The notes beneath the pieces were generated by a model. It did not search any database, had not been told where the DNA came from, and saw nothing but the letters and a program-made list of their open reading frames with translations. A program made the translations under genes and the position numbers. A stretch of 64,000 nt of DNA from Methylocystis sp. ATCC 49242 (GTDB lineage: Bacteria; Pseudomonadota; Alphaproteobacteria; Rhizobiales; Beijerinckiaceae). The stretch covers positions 3,798,934-3,862,933 of the forward strand of contig NZ_KE124774.1 of the NCBI RefSeq assembly GCF_000188155.2, read 5' to 3'. This document shows, piece by piece, positions 8,354 to 20,637 of this stretch (positions are counted from its first letter, which is position 1; every line of letters starts with the position of its first letter).

Positions 8354-9317
8354 CTGGTCGAGTTTCTCAGGGGCAGGTCAATGGTTCGCTGCTGCGCCTG
8401 TCGCATCCAGTGTTTGAGCTTGGAAAAGGTCTGTTCGATTGGATTGAGGTCGGGCGAATAGGGTGGCAGAAACCACAGTCTGGCTCCGGCGGAGCGGATC
8501 GCGCGTCGCACCGCCTCGCCCTTGTGACTGCCGAGATTGTCCATAATGACAATATCGCCCTGCTTAAGCGCGGGGACGAGTTGTTGTTCGACATAGGCGC
8601 GGAAACACGCGCCGTTGATTGGCCCGTCGAAGACGCAGGGCGCGTCGAGACGATCGCACGCGCAGCGCGCCGAGAAAGGTCAACGTGCGCCAATGGCCGT
8701 GCGGCGCGAGGCCGCGCAAGCGCTTGCCCTTGGGGTCCCAGCCGCGCAGCGGCGTCATGTTCGTCTTGATCCAGGTCTCGTCGATGAAGACCAGCCGCCT
8801 GGGATCGAGGCGCGCTTGCAGCGATTGCCAGCGCTTGCGCCGTCGCGCAATGTCAGCGCGGCCTTGTTCGAGCGCCAGCAGCGTTTTTTTTGAACCGCAG
8901 CCCCTCGCGGCGCAGGAACATCCAAATGGCGTTGTGCGAAACCTTGACCCCGCGCGCCAGCAGCTCGTCCTTGAGGCCATGCAACGTCAAATGCGGCGTC
9001 TGCGCCAGACGCTCGACAATGAAAGCGCGATGCGGCTCCAGCACGCGCTTGCGATAGCCGCCCATTTTCGCCGGCGCGACCGAGCCCGTCTCGCGCTGGC
9101 GCTGCGACCACTTCACGACCGATGACACGGCCACGCCAAAGCGCAAAGCCACGGCGCGGCAACTCTCGCCAGCCAAAACCGACGCAACCACACGCTCTCG
9201 AAGATCATTGGAGAGAGGTCGAACCATTGGATGCTGGCCTCCGCCCAGCCAGCATCTTGAATCACACTCCTGCTAAAACAGGAATCCCTCCCGATTCAGA
9301 AATACAGGGAAATGCTC

Positions 9318-9687
9318 TAATTTGGCGTTCTGATAAAGAAATGGCGTCAAGCGATGTTCTGTAGCGAACCCAACGGTCGCAAGGACAAAAGACCATCTTT
9401 TTCGGACAAAAGGGCCGAAGCTAAAACTGCGTAAATGCCTTATTTGAAGTCGTGTGACGTCGTGGTTTCAAACACAAGAACGAACGCAGGGGATACGGTC
9501 AGATTCGCATGACCATAAGAGGTGCTGATCATCGATTCCGGCAACATACGCCGGCGTCAATTTTAGCGCGATGGGGTTCAGGTGTGGTCTGTCGATGTTT
9601 GATTGGCCGTCGGCGGTCGCACTGCTCTTCGGCTGCCCACCATGCGACCGGGCCTTTCGTCGTGCGCCAGCGAATGCAGCGCGCTTA
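9318..9687. other. Intergenic region beside the IS630 remnant
   Basis: This is about 370 bases from the TA target copy to the end of the small membrane-protein gene. Neither strand shows a frame with a credible start and protein-like composition. It was contiguous with the nirK upstream DNA before the IS630 insertion, so original nirK regulatory sequence could lie here. Confidence 0.4.
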
Positions 9688-9915
9688 CTAATCGCGCGCT
9701 GAAAGGATCATATCCAACTGCGCCAGCGCCCGGAGGAGAAAATCCCCAAATGGCAAACGCCCAAGAAATTCCTCGGTGCGTTGCGGCTGCTGACCCCACG
9801 CGATCAAGGCGGTCGCCAGCAGCAAAAACAGCACAGCCAGCCAACGGAACGCGAGGCCGGCAATAACTGCTACAGCTAAGGTGATCCCCCGTTTGGAGCG
9901 ATTGCTCAAGTTCAT
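9688..9915 (-). CDS. Small membrane protein, 75 residues
   Basis: The ATG at 9915 has a strong GAGGAGG seven bases upstream, which decides this start over longer in-frame possibilities. The product has a basic N-terminus (MNLSNRSKRG), one or two hydrophobic segments (about residues 11-42) and a polar tail. No family was recognised. The exported-protein gene upstream on the same strand ends about 125 bases away and may be co-transcribed. Confidence 0.55.
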   Translation of the reverse strand: MNLSNRSKRGITLAVAVIAGLAFRWLAVLFLLLATALIAWGQQPQRTEEFLGRLPFGDFLLRALAQLDMILSARD

Positions 9916-10040
9916 GCTGGCCTCCTCGGTGCCGTCTTGGTCGCGGTCTTCCGTATAACACAGCCGTCGACAAATGGCCCAGTGACGACGGTGACGACGC
10001 TGTCGGCGCTCCCGCGCGGGCGAGGGCGAGCCGGTCCGCC

Positions 10041-10304
10041 TCATGGAGATCTCCGCTCCATTTCTCGTTTGCGCCGTTGAAGCTCCTCGAGCGGAATTTC
10101 ACTCCCCAATGGCGCTTCCTGTTGCTTGATTTCGGGCGGAGGCGACCTTCCAGCCCCATCCGTCGATTGTTCGACGCCCTTGTTTTCGCCGCCCCATCCT
10201 GCCGGTGGCGTAGAGCCCGCCTGTGCAGGCGCGATAGCAATGAAGGCGCCTAAGCTCGCTGAAATGGGCGTCATTGAAAATATCGCAAGCGTTCCGGCAT
10301 GCAT
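10041..10304 (-). CDS. Small exported protein of unknown function
   Basis: This is an 87-residue product. Residues 1-29 look like a signal peptide ending AQA, followed by a proline/glycine/glutamate-rich segment and a charged helical C-terminus (EELQRRKREMERR). AAGGA lies about ten bases before the ATG. No known domain was recognised. The strand choice rests on the signal peptide and start context. Confidence 0.5.
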   Translation of the reverse strand: MHAGTLAIFSMTPISASLGAFIAIAPAQAGSTPPAGWGGENKGVEQSTDGAGRSPPPEIKQQEAPLGSEIPLEELQRRKREMERRSP

Positions 10305-10418
10305 CAGCGTTTTCCTTCACATTGAAAGCGGCGGGACGGCCGCCAAAAATGGCGTAGCCCCGTCGCTAACAAATCTCAGTTCTAATTGACTCGCTTCAGA
10401 GCAAGAGAATTAAGGGCG

Positions 10419-12206
10419 CTACCATGTTACGCGTCCGAACCGCGTTCCCCACACATTATTGCTGCAGGTCGTGCTCGTGCCGGAGGCGTATTCGCTATAG
10501 ATCCATGTCCGCCTTTCGTCGGTGGGATCGAGTCCGATGCCGTTGTAGTCACCCCACCGATTGCGGCCCGAGGTATCGAGTCTCACGTAACACCCTTGCC
10601 CTGACGCCAAGTTTGCGCTTCCCTGCAACGTATTTGGCGGATCGGCTGAGCGCCTGCCGGTATACCTTGCGCCGGCATATTCAGTCGATCCAGACCGGTT
10701 AAAGACGATCGTGGCGTTGCCCGTGGCAGTGGCTGTGATGGCCGGATAATAATAATACGAGCCCGAATTGCCAAAGCTTCGCTGTTGCGAAATCACGTTC
10801 GTCCCAGGATTGATGTTGTACCAACGGATGCAGGAGCGAGTCGTCGGGTCGCCCGCAAATGTGCATCCGACGGTGTGAGTCGTCCACAATCCGCTCGCGC
10901 GCCAAACCGCATCCAGCAGACGAGCATCGCCAGTGTTTATGCGGGTCGACGACCCTCTTTGCACAGCATTCGGCCCAAGAGTATAGGACAGCGGGAATAG
11001 TGTAGATTGGCGCACCAACGACGGAGGCCAGGAAGGAGTGCCAAAGCGCCAGAGCGTCAACCTGGCGCCGCCGCCGGAGTAAGAGTTGATCCCATAGCTC
11101 GTGGTAGAGGCAAAATAGCTGAGTGCAGGCTGGACAGTGAAGGCCGTGCTGTTATCAGCATTGCGCAGGTTCCAGAAGTCCCACCACGACACGGCCGGGC
11201 AAGATGTGCTGTAGATCTGGGATTTCCGAATAAACCGGACTTTCGTGTATTGGAAAGATTGATTGGGGTTTGGAAAATTGAATTGGTTCGAGGTAACCAC
11301 AATGGCGTTGCTCGTTGTTCCCACTTTGGCGTAATCGGCCCAGTTGTTTGTATTCGTCGATCCGTTCACGCTCGCGTTCAATGACCAGTTACACCAGTTG
11401 CCGCTCGCGGTGCTATTGTCTGAGACAGAGATCAAGTATCGGCTGAACTTGTCGCTGTTACGTTTCGCCAGCGCCAGCAAGACGAAGCGACTGCTGACTC
11501 GGTCATATATAACCCATGGATCGAAAACGCTGATCCCCGTCTGGTTGGCGGGGAGGACGTTGGCGAACCAGGAACCGAGCGTCCGCGAGAACACCTGTCC
11601 CCCAAATTTATTGTAAATCCGCCATGTCGAATTCACCGCGAGAATAAGGTCCGACGGGCCCACCGCGAGGTGCGGATCCGGCGGGATCCAGCCGGTGTAA
11701 GGAGTGCCCGCGAAACTCGACAACAGCACGGGCGCTTTCGGATTCAAGGCAAAGGGATTGGGCGTCCCATTCGAATCTTGCTGCGAGACTGCTTCTCCGT
11801 CTGCTTTGAAAGCTCGGGAGCTGGTGGAAACTTCGTTCTTCAGTCTTTCGATTACGGCGGGTGGGAACTCGTACGCCATCGGCGCGTCGCCGCCGGCTGG
11901 CTCGGCCCATGGCGCAAGTGATTGTCCTTTCGCGTTCGTCGAAGTGACATGCCCTCTCGTACCCGACTCGGCGCTTGGCGCGCGTTTCGCCGCGCCCGCC
12001 ATGAAAGCCTCTCCTTCGCCGGGAGGCGAAACTACGGTTCCTTGCCGTTCTCGAGCTGCTGCGGCCTCCGGAGTTTCCGCCGCTCTCGCGGTAACCGTCG
12101 ATCCTGCCCAAAGTGGAATGCTCGTCAGGGATGCAACGCCAAGCGCCGTCGCCCTAAGCCATAGATATTTTCCGGTCGCGCTACGCGACCGCTCTGAAAA
12201 GGTCAT
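10419..12206 (-). CDS. Large secreted protein of unknown function
   Basis: This is a 595-residue product from ATG 12206, chosen because GGAGGGG lies six bases upstream and a good signal peptide follows (hydrophobic core, then TARAAE near residue 42). An in-frame ATG at 12320 is less likely. The mature protein begins with a low-complexity stretch, then a long beta-rich, Ser/Asn/Trp/Tyr-rich region with repeated motifs such as PDPHLAVG, VFDPWVIYD and WGDYNGIG, reminiscent of beta-propeller or lectin-like exported proteins. Cys pairs suggest disulfides. I cannot name a family. It is not obviously linked to either neighbour. Confidence 0.75.
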   Translation of the reverse strand: MTFSERSRSATGKYLWLRATALGVASLTSIPLWAGSTVTARAAETPEAAAARERQGTVVSPPGEGEAFMAGAAKRAPSAESGTRGHVTSTNAKGQSLAPWAEPAGGDAPMAYEFPPAVIERLKNEVSTSSRAFKADGEAVSQQDSNGTPNPFALNPKAPVLLSSFAGTPYTGWIPPDPHLAVGPSDLILAVNSTWRIYNKFGGQVFSRTLGSWFANVLPANQTGISVFDPWVIYDRVSSRFVLLALAKRNSDKFSRYLISVSDNSTASGNWCNWSLNASVNGSTNTNNWADYAKVGTTSNAIVVTSNQFNFPNPNQSFQYTKVRFIRKSQIYSTSCPAVSWWDFWNLRNADNSTAFTVQPALSYFASTTSYGINSYSGGGARLTLWRFGTPSWPPSLVRQSTLFPLSYTLGPNAVQRGSSTRINTGDARLLDAVWRASGLWTTHTVGCTFAGDPTTRSCIRWYNINPGTNVISQQRSFGNSGSYYYYPAITATATGNATIVFNRSGSTEYAGARYTGRRSADPPNTLQGSANLASGQGCYVRLDTSGRNRWGDYNGIGLDPTDERRTWIYSEYASGTSTTCSNNVWGTRFGRVTW

Positions 12207-12736
12207 TGTTGGCCCCTCCACGATCAAATTGCCCCGGCCATGGCTGGCAAAATCAAAGATTTCCTCTAAAATCTCACCCGCCCCGCCGGAGACTTCTACG
12301 GGATGTAAACGCGCAAACATTTTAAGTGTTCCAGATGCATTGCCCGTAAACGAAGGCCGCCTGCAACCGCACAGATGCAGGCAGCCGTCGCTCCTTCAAG
12401 GCAGCTCGTGAACGGGTGATAGCTGTAGCCGTCAGAACAAGACACAGTCACAACAATTTCGCTGCAAAGGCCGCAAAAAACCTCGCGCCGACGAAGACAT
12501 CTTGCCTGCCGTGTTTTGAATCAATGTTGAACCCAAAACGGAGAGTTCCATAGTCCGATCAGATTAAATGAGGCGCGCGAGGGTGAAAAGTTCCGCGGCA
12601 ATCTTCCAAGGCATCGGGCAAGTCTCCAGCGTTCGCGAGAATGATAACGCCTTGAGCGATAAAACAGCCGGGGCGCCGGGTTCATCTCCAGGAACGGAGG
12701 CGGAGCGGGTGCGCGGCTTCAGAAAGCGAAGGCTGA
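12207..12736. other. Intergenic region between divergent exported-protein genes
   Basis: This is about 530 bases upstream of both the large secreted protein (leftward) and the small lipoprotein (rightward). A 114-base in-frame extension of the leftward gene (to 12320) is possible but lacks a good ribosome binding site. Short open frames on the plus strand near 12568 have no support. Promoters for both genes are expected here but were not recognised. Confidence 0.4.
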
Positions 12737-12943
12737 ATGCGCGAGTGTCGTAGAAAACTGATTTCGAGATTGGCTCTGCTGTGCCTTTTGAGCATCATGG
12801 CGGCGTCATGCCAGTCGACGCCTGACGCGGAGCAGCAGTCCAGAGCCGCCAGGCGAGCCTATAATGAGCGACTGGATGCTCTGTGTGGCCGATTGCCGGA
12901 AGTTCAGAGGAATGTTTGCGCCAGCAAGGTGCCAGAAGACTAA
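12737..12943 (+). CDS. Small putative lipoprotein, 68 residues
   Basis: The basic N-terminus and hydrophobic core end in MAASC near residue 25, a plausible though imperfect lipobox (Ala rather than Leu at -3). The mature part is short, polar and contains two more Cys (LCGRLPE and NVCASK). GAAGG precedes the ATG. The SPOR-like gene follows about 70 bases downstream on the same strand. The function is unknown. Confidence 0.5.
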   Translation: MRECRRKLISRLALLCLLSIMAASCQSTPDAEQQSRAARRAYNERLDALCGRLPEVQRNVCASKVPED

Positions 12944-13010
12944 TCGCCGTCGTCTTCATCGGGTAGAACGGCGGGGGGCCGGAGTCGCGACTCAAAACGG
13001 AAATATCAGA

Positions 13011-13361
13011 ATGAGCAAACCCTTTCTGACCATACTGTTCAGCAGCGCGCTCATTGCGCAGGCTCTGGCGGGAGGCGTGGAGAGACCCGAGGGTTGGTGG
13101 GTCGTTTTGGGATCGTTTGCAAATCCCGATCTCTCGGCGGCGCATGACAAGGAAATCAGAAGCCTGCGCAGTCGAGCGGCCCGCTGCGGGGTCGATCCAT
13201 TCAACGACTTTTCCAACAAATTCCGCGGCTTTGCTCCCCGCTTCGACGTCGTTGCCGTTGGGGCCTACAAGACCCGGAAGAGCGCCCAGTCCGTTCTTCA
13301 TCGCGTGCGCGCCTGTGTTCCCGAAGCCTATATCAAATTCGGCAGACATCTTGGAGAATAG
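13011..13361 (+). CDS. Small exported SPOR-like protein
   Basis: This 116-residue product has a signal peptide (about residues 1-20, ALAG). The remainder has SPOR-like features: GWWVVLGSF at the first strand, a helix with two Cys around RAARCGVDPF, a second strand FDVVAVGAY and a helix KTRKSAQSVLHRVRACV. SPOR domains bind denuded septal peptidoglycan; here only one divergent copy is present, so binding is inferred. The start was chosen at the ATG giving the signal peptide; the upstream ribosome site is weak, and an in-frame start at 12864 is possible. Confidence 0.6.
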   Translation: MSKPFLTILFSSALIAQALAGGVERPEGWWVVLGSFANPDLSAAHDKEIRSLRSRAARCGVDPFNDFSNKFRGFAPRFDVVAVGAYKTRKSAQSVLHRVRACVPEAYIKFGRHLGE

Positions 13362-13586
13362 CTGCGCGTCCCATCCTGCCTGCGCGGCTGATTCACGGGC
13401 TTGCGCTATGGTCGCGGCAAGTTCTCGCTTGGCGCCCTGACCGAGCCCTGTCGCGCTTGTGTGGCGCTCCCGCGAGGGCAAGCGCTCCATAACCCAGATT
13501 GCAGGAGGACCGCCTCCAGGCAGGGCGAGCGGCGATGACCATCGCCGGATAGGGACTTCTGCGAGGCTGATATAGGACGCGAGCAA

Positions 13587-13934
13587 ATGACCCGAATTGT
13601 CGAGCATCGCAGCGCCATCCCGAACGGCCCGGTGATCGAGGTCCACGTCCGCCGCGACGCCAGCGCCGATCCACCCGTTATCGCCTCGGTCAACATCAAC
13701 GTCTTCGGGCAGGATCCGGACCCCACCGCTTTCCCTGCGCGTATGCCGGTCATGGAGGCGTTCCTGCAGGCGCTCGCCTATGCCGAGCGCGCGGGAATTG
13801 CGGTCTTGTGGATTGACGACCCAGGTGGATTTTTCCGCCCGAAAAGCGCCTTGCGAAGGACGTCGGCGAAAACGAGGGGTGAGCCCCTCGCCGATCCTGA
13901 CGCTCCAGCGGCCAATTGCCAAAGTGCGCCCTAA
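13587..13934 (+). CDS. Hypothetical protein, 115 residues
   Basis: The product begins MTRIVEHRSAIPNG and contains alternating hydrophobic strands (VIEVHVRRD, VIASVNINVFG) and a helix (MEAFLQALAYAERAG), giving a soluble alpha/beta pattern. AGGACG lies about ten bases upstream of the ATG. A longer frame on the opposite strand (12795-13922) looks like a shadow. No family was recognised. Confidence 0.45.
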   Translation: MTRIVEHRSAIPNGPVIEVHVRRDASADPPVIASVNINVFGQDPDPTAFPARMPVMEAFLQALAYAERAGIAVLWIDDPGGFFRPKSALRRTSAKTRGEPLADPDAPAANCQSAP

Positions 13935-13993
13935 ATAACGCTGATGAAACGATCAGGCGCAACGTTTGATCAGCGCACCAAGGCATCAGAAAA

Positions 13994-14176
13994 ATGGCCA
14001 AAACATACGACCACGATAGCGACACAACGACTATCCTCGCCCTCAGCGGAATCGGCGCGGCGATCGGAGCGGCTCTTGGCGTTCTCGTTGCAAGATTTGA
14101 CGGCGCCTTTGTTGGCGCCATCGTCGGAGCGATCGGCGGCGCAATCCTGGCAAGATGGCTGGAGCGAGCGGCCTGA
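13994..14176 (+). CDS. Small glycine-zipper membrane protein, 60 residues
   Basis: The product has a polar N-terminus (MAKTYDHDSD) followed by two hydrophobic glycine-rich segments with GxxxG-like spacing (GIGAAIGAALG and GAIVGAIGGAI). Such small proteins pack in membranes through glycine zippers. AAGG precedes the ATG. No assigned function. Confidence 0.55.
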   Translation: MAKTYDHDSDTTTILALSGIGAAIGAALGVLVARFDGAFVGAIVGAIGGAILARWLERAA

Positions 14177-14235
14177 ATCGTTGAGCCGACTTTAGGACTG
14201 TTTGAGCACGGCCGGCAGGACGCTTGACGCCAGAC

Positions 14236-14266
14236 AAAAAGGCCGCCCCTTCGCTCCGCGGCGGCC
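14236..14266 (-). terminator. Rho-independent terminator, leftward
   Basis: In the minus-strand sense a GC-rich hairpin (stem GGCCGCC/GGCGGCC, 14241-14247 with 14260-14266, loop about 12 bases) is followed directly by TTTTT (14240-14236). On the plus strand no T run follows, so it serves leftward transcription, which must come from the tRNA-Asp or from the start-less frame at 14445-14705. Confidence 0.65.
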
Positions 14267-14444
14267 TCCGTGTCCTTCACATCACGGCTCGGGGTCAAGA
14301 TGGGCGAGAGAGCCACGACCCGGGGGGGCGGGGGCGGCGCATTTGCAGCGCTCCGTCATGTCGCATCCCTGCCGCAAGGATTTGCCGCGTCTATCGGGAG
14401 ATCAATGGGACTTGCTGCAGGCCGACGCAATATGGATGGACGCC

Positions 14445-14705
14445 TCAATCGTCCTCGCGGGGCGGCGCGGGCGGGCGATCGTCTTCGGGGAAGCGGAAAG
14501 GCGCAGGCTGCCGGATTTCAGACGCGCCGGGGGCGGTCGAAGCCTCGCGGGGCGGGAGCGGGCCGAGCAGATCGAAACGAAGCTCGCCAACGACTTCGAA
14601 TCGGGCGCGTTCCTTGATCAGACCTGCGCTCCCGTCGCTCCGACGACGGAGCGAAAAGTTGATGAAGCGAGAAAGAAGGGCCGCAAGCAGAGCAAGAGTC
14701 TGAAT
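14445..14705 (-). CDS. Possible small membrane-anchored protein without a canonical start codon
   Basis: An 86-codon open frame has protein-like composition: a short hydrophobic N-terminus (LALLAALLSRFINF), a basic stop-transfer-like cluster (LRRRSDG), an amphipathic region (FEVVGELRFDLLG) and a Pro/Asp-rich tail. A stop codon lies just upstream at about 14718 and no ATG, GTG or TTG is in frame before the hydrophobic segment; the first candidates are ATT at 14705 or CTG further in. It lies between the tRNA-Asp gene and a minus-strand terminator. It could use a rare start, be a frameshifted gene, or be chance. Confidence 0.3.
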   Translation of the reverse strand: MQTLALLAALLSRFINFSLRRRSDGSAGLIKERARFEVVGELRFDLLGPLPPREASTAPGASEIRQPAPFRFPEDDRPPAPPREDD

Positions 14706-14772
14706 TTCAGAAAATCAGTCGGCCAAAATCGTCTGAAAAGACGCTGACTATGATGGAAGCGATTGAATTATA

Positions 14773-14849
<77 letters not shown>

Positions 14850-15039
14850 GCGCGGCGCGTTGTTCGCGCGAGGACTGCGGGATAGGGCAGCGGCATTTTG
14901 AAGTCAAGCGATTCCGACAGCCGTCGTCACGCCGGAGGAATTTTCCACCGCCGCGACCCCTGGCCGGGCGCAGGAATCGCCGCGCCGGCGGAACGCGCCC
15001 GCGCTTCCCTTTCCCGCCCGGCTGGGCTAAGCCGCGCGC

Positions 15040-15338
15040 ATGACAGACGATCCCGCAGCCGCCGCTGGCGGGCTGAGCGAAAGCGAGCTCCGCCGCCGCC
15101 GTATAAAGATTCGCGCCTGGCGCCGCGGCATGCGGGAGCTGGACATTCTCCTGGGCGGATTCGTCGACGCGCAGCTTTCGGCGCTCTCCGACCCGGAATT
15201 GAGCGAATTCGAGGGGCTGCTCGACCTTCCAGACGCCGAGCTCCTCGACTGGCTCTCGGGCGCGACGCCGCCGCCGGAGCGGGACACCGCGCTACTTAGA
15301 CGAATCATCGCCTTTCACACCCATGAGGGACCGATCCA

Positions 15339-15342
<4 letters not shown>
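15040..15342 (+). CDS. sdhE: FAD assembly factor for succinate dehydrogenase
   Basis: This 100-residue SdhE/Sdh5 (DUF339) protein promotes covalent flavinylation of the SdhA flavoprotein. The family signature RRGMRELD, containing RGxxE, sits near residues 28-35, and the helical GFVDAQLSALSDPELSEF block follows. It overlaps the start of mfd by four bases (TTGA), a pairing seen in many alphaproteobacteria. Confidence 0.93.
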
Positions 15343-18884
<3,542 letters not shown>

Positions 18885-19065
18885 ATGGTGCGGCGCGACG
18901 ATTCGTCGGCTCGCAAGATTGCTTGATTTGTGACAAAGTTACGGACCTTCGCGCGCGATGCGCGCAGGCTGCGAATCGGATTGTCAGGCGCCCGGCCAGA
19001 CATTTGAACGCGCCAGCGTTCGTGGTCGCCGCGTCGAACAAAATACATAAGCTAGGGAGGGTCTC

Positions 19066-20001
<936 letters not shown>

Positions 20002-20272
20002 AGCCCGCGACAATGAACGAGACGGCCTCGCATCTTCGGGTGCGGGGCCATTTCTTTGAGCGGCCGCGACCTCGCCGCTTCCAAGCAGGGCAGAATTGCC
20101 GGATCATAATTGCTTGTAGATTCGCCCAAATTTCGATCGGCTGACGACGGCCCTAAAGTCGTCACAATGTTGGCGGCTAAAATTGGCCTGTCGCCTTGCG
20201 GATGATGTTCCCGTCGCGGCTTTCGGACTTGCCGGCGTTGATGTCGCGTCCGTTCAACCATGAAGGACACTA

Positions 20273-20560
20273 ATGACGAAGATCCGCGTTTTCGCGTGCT
20301 GCGCGCTTGTCATGGCGGCCGCCCCGGCCCTTGCAAAATCTTCCGCCGCCGACGCCGTCGGCGCCGTTTTTTCCCGCCCGACTCCGGTCGCGCGCAAGGC
20401 GGAGATTGGCCGTCAGGTCGCGCGTGTGTGCAACCTGTCCCTCTCCGAGGATCAGCTGAACAGGGCGTCTGCCTTCATCGAGGCGAACCGCGCCAAGGGC
20501 GTCGCCTGGGTCGCCGATCAGATCAGCAGAAGCGAACTCAGCTACGTCTGCAATATCTGA
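20273..20560 (+). CDS. Small exported protein, 95 residues
   Basis: A signal peptide covers residues 1-21 (APALA). The mature part is helical with two Cys (ARVCNLS and SYVCNI) that could form a disulfide or bind metal. AAGGAC lies upstream of the ATG. It stands between the LTXXQ gene and the convergent multicopper oxidase, so a periplasmic role in the same process is plausible. No family was recognised. Confidence 0.65.
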   Translation: MTKIRVFACCALVMAAAPALAKSSAADAVGAVFSRPTPVARKAEIGRQVARVCNLSLSEDQLNRASAFIEANRAKGVAWVADQISRSELSYVCNI

Positions 20561-20637
20561 CGTCCGAGTCCCTCGGATCGTGGGTCTCCGTGCTCGCATC
20601 GATCGGCGCGCCTTCGGGAGCGCCGTCCGGGAAGGCG

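Larger units (their letters stand above)
7113..8380 (-). mobile_element. IS3-family insertion sequence, apparently intact
   Basis: This 1268-base element has terminal inverted repeats beginning TGACCTGCCCCTGA at both ends. It is flanked by a 4-base direct repeat ATGG (7109-7112 and 8381-8384), the target duplication. Both reading frames, the frameshift window between them, and the DDE residues are present, so it may be active. The insertion interrupts the transposase of an older IS630-family element. Confidence 0.92.
7006..9227 (-). pseudogene. IS630-family transposase, disrupted
   Basis: The gene begins at ATG 9227 with an N-terminal helix-turn-helix region (MVRPLSNDLRERV). Frame changes occur at an A8 run (8884-8891, transcript sense) and again near 8657-8664. 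The catalytic residues survive on separate pieces: Asp in FIDETWIKTN, Asp in [11 protein letters not shown] and Glu in [12 protein letters not shown]. The IS3 element is inserted between QQRT and IDETW, and the last codons (ECSNYFTNAGY to VKI) lie beyond it at 7006-7112. Joined across these breaks, the reading gives a standard IS630 transposase. The A8 run could permit slippage, but the second shift and the insertion make the gene dead. Confidence 0.85.
6999..9317 (-). mobile_element. IS630-family element, decayed and interrupted by an IS3-family element
   Basis: The ends read GAGCGTTTC at 6999 and GAAATGCTC at 9317, a short imperfect inverted repeat. Each is flanked by TA (6997-6998 and 9318-9319), the target duplicated by IS630/Tc1-type transposition. 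Removing the inner IS3 element and one ATGG copy leaves about 1047 bases, a normal IS630 length. The transposase inside has several lesions, so the element is not autonomous. It lies 148 bases upstream of nirK. Confidence 0.85.

Noticed and set aside
12795-13922. A 375-codon minus-strand open frame covering the SPOR-like gene and the 115-residue gene.
   Set aside because: The plus-strand products have a signal peptide or a sensible alpha/beta pattern, while this frame is Arg-rich without motifs.
14202-14747. Plus-strand open frames of 115-181 codons between the glycine-zipper gene and tRNA-Asp.
   Set aside because: They are low-complexity and Arg/Ala/Gly-rich, have no ribosome binding site, and run through a minus-strand terminator hairpin.
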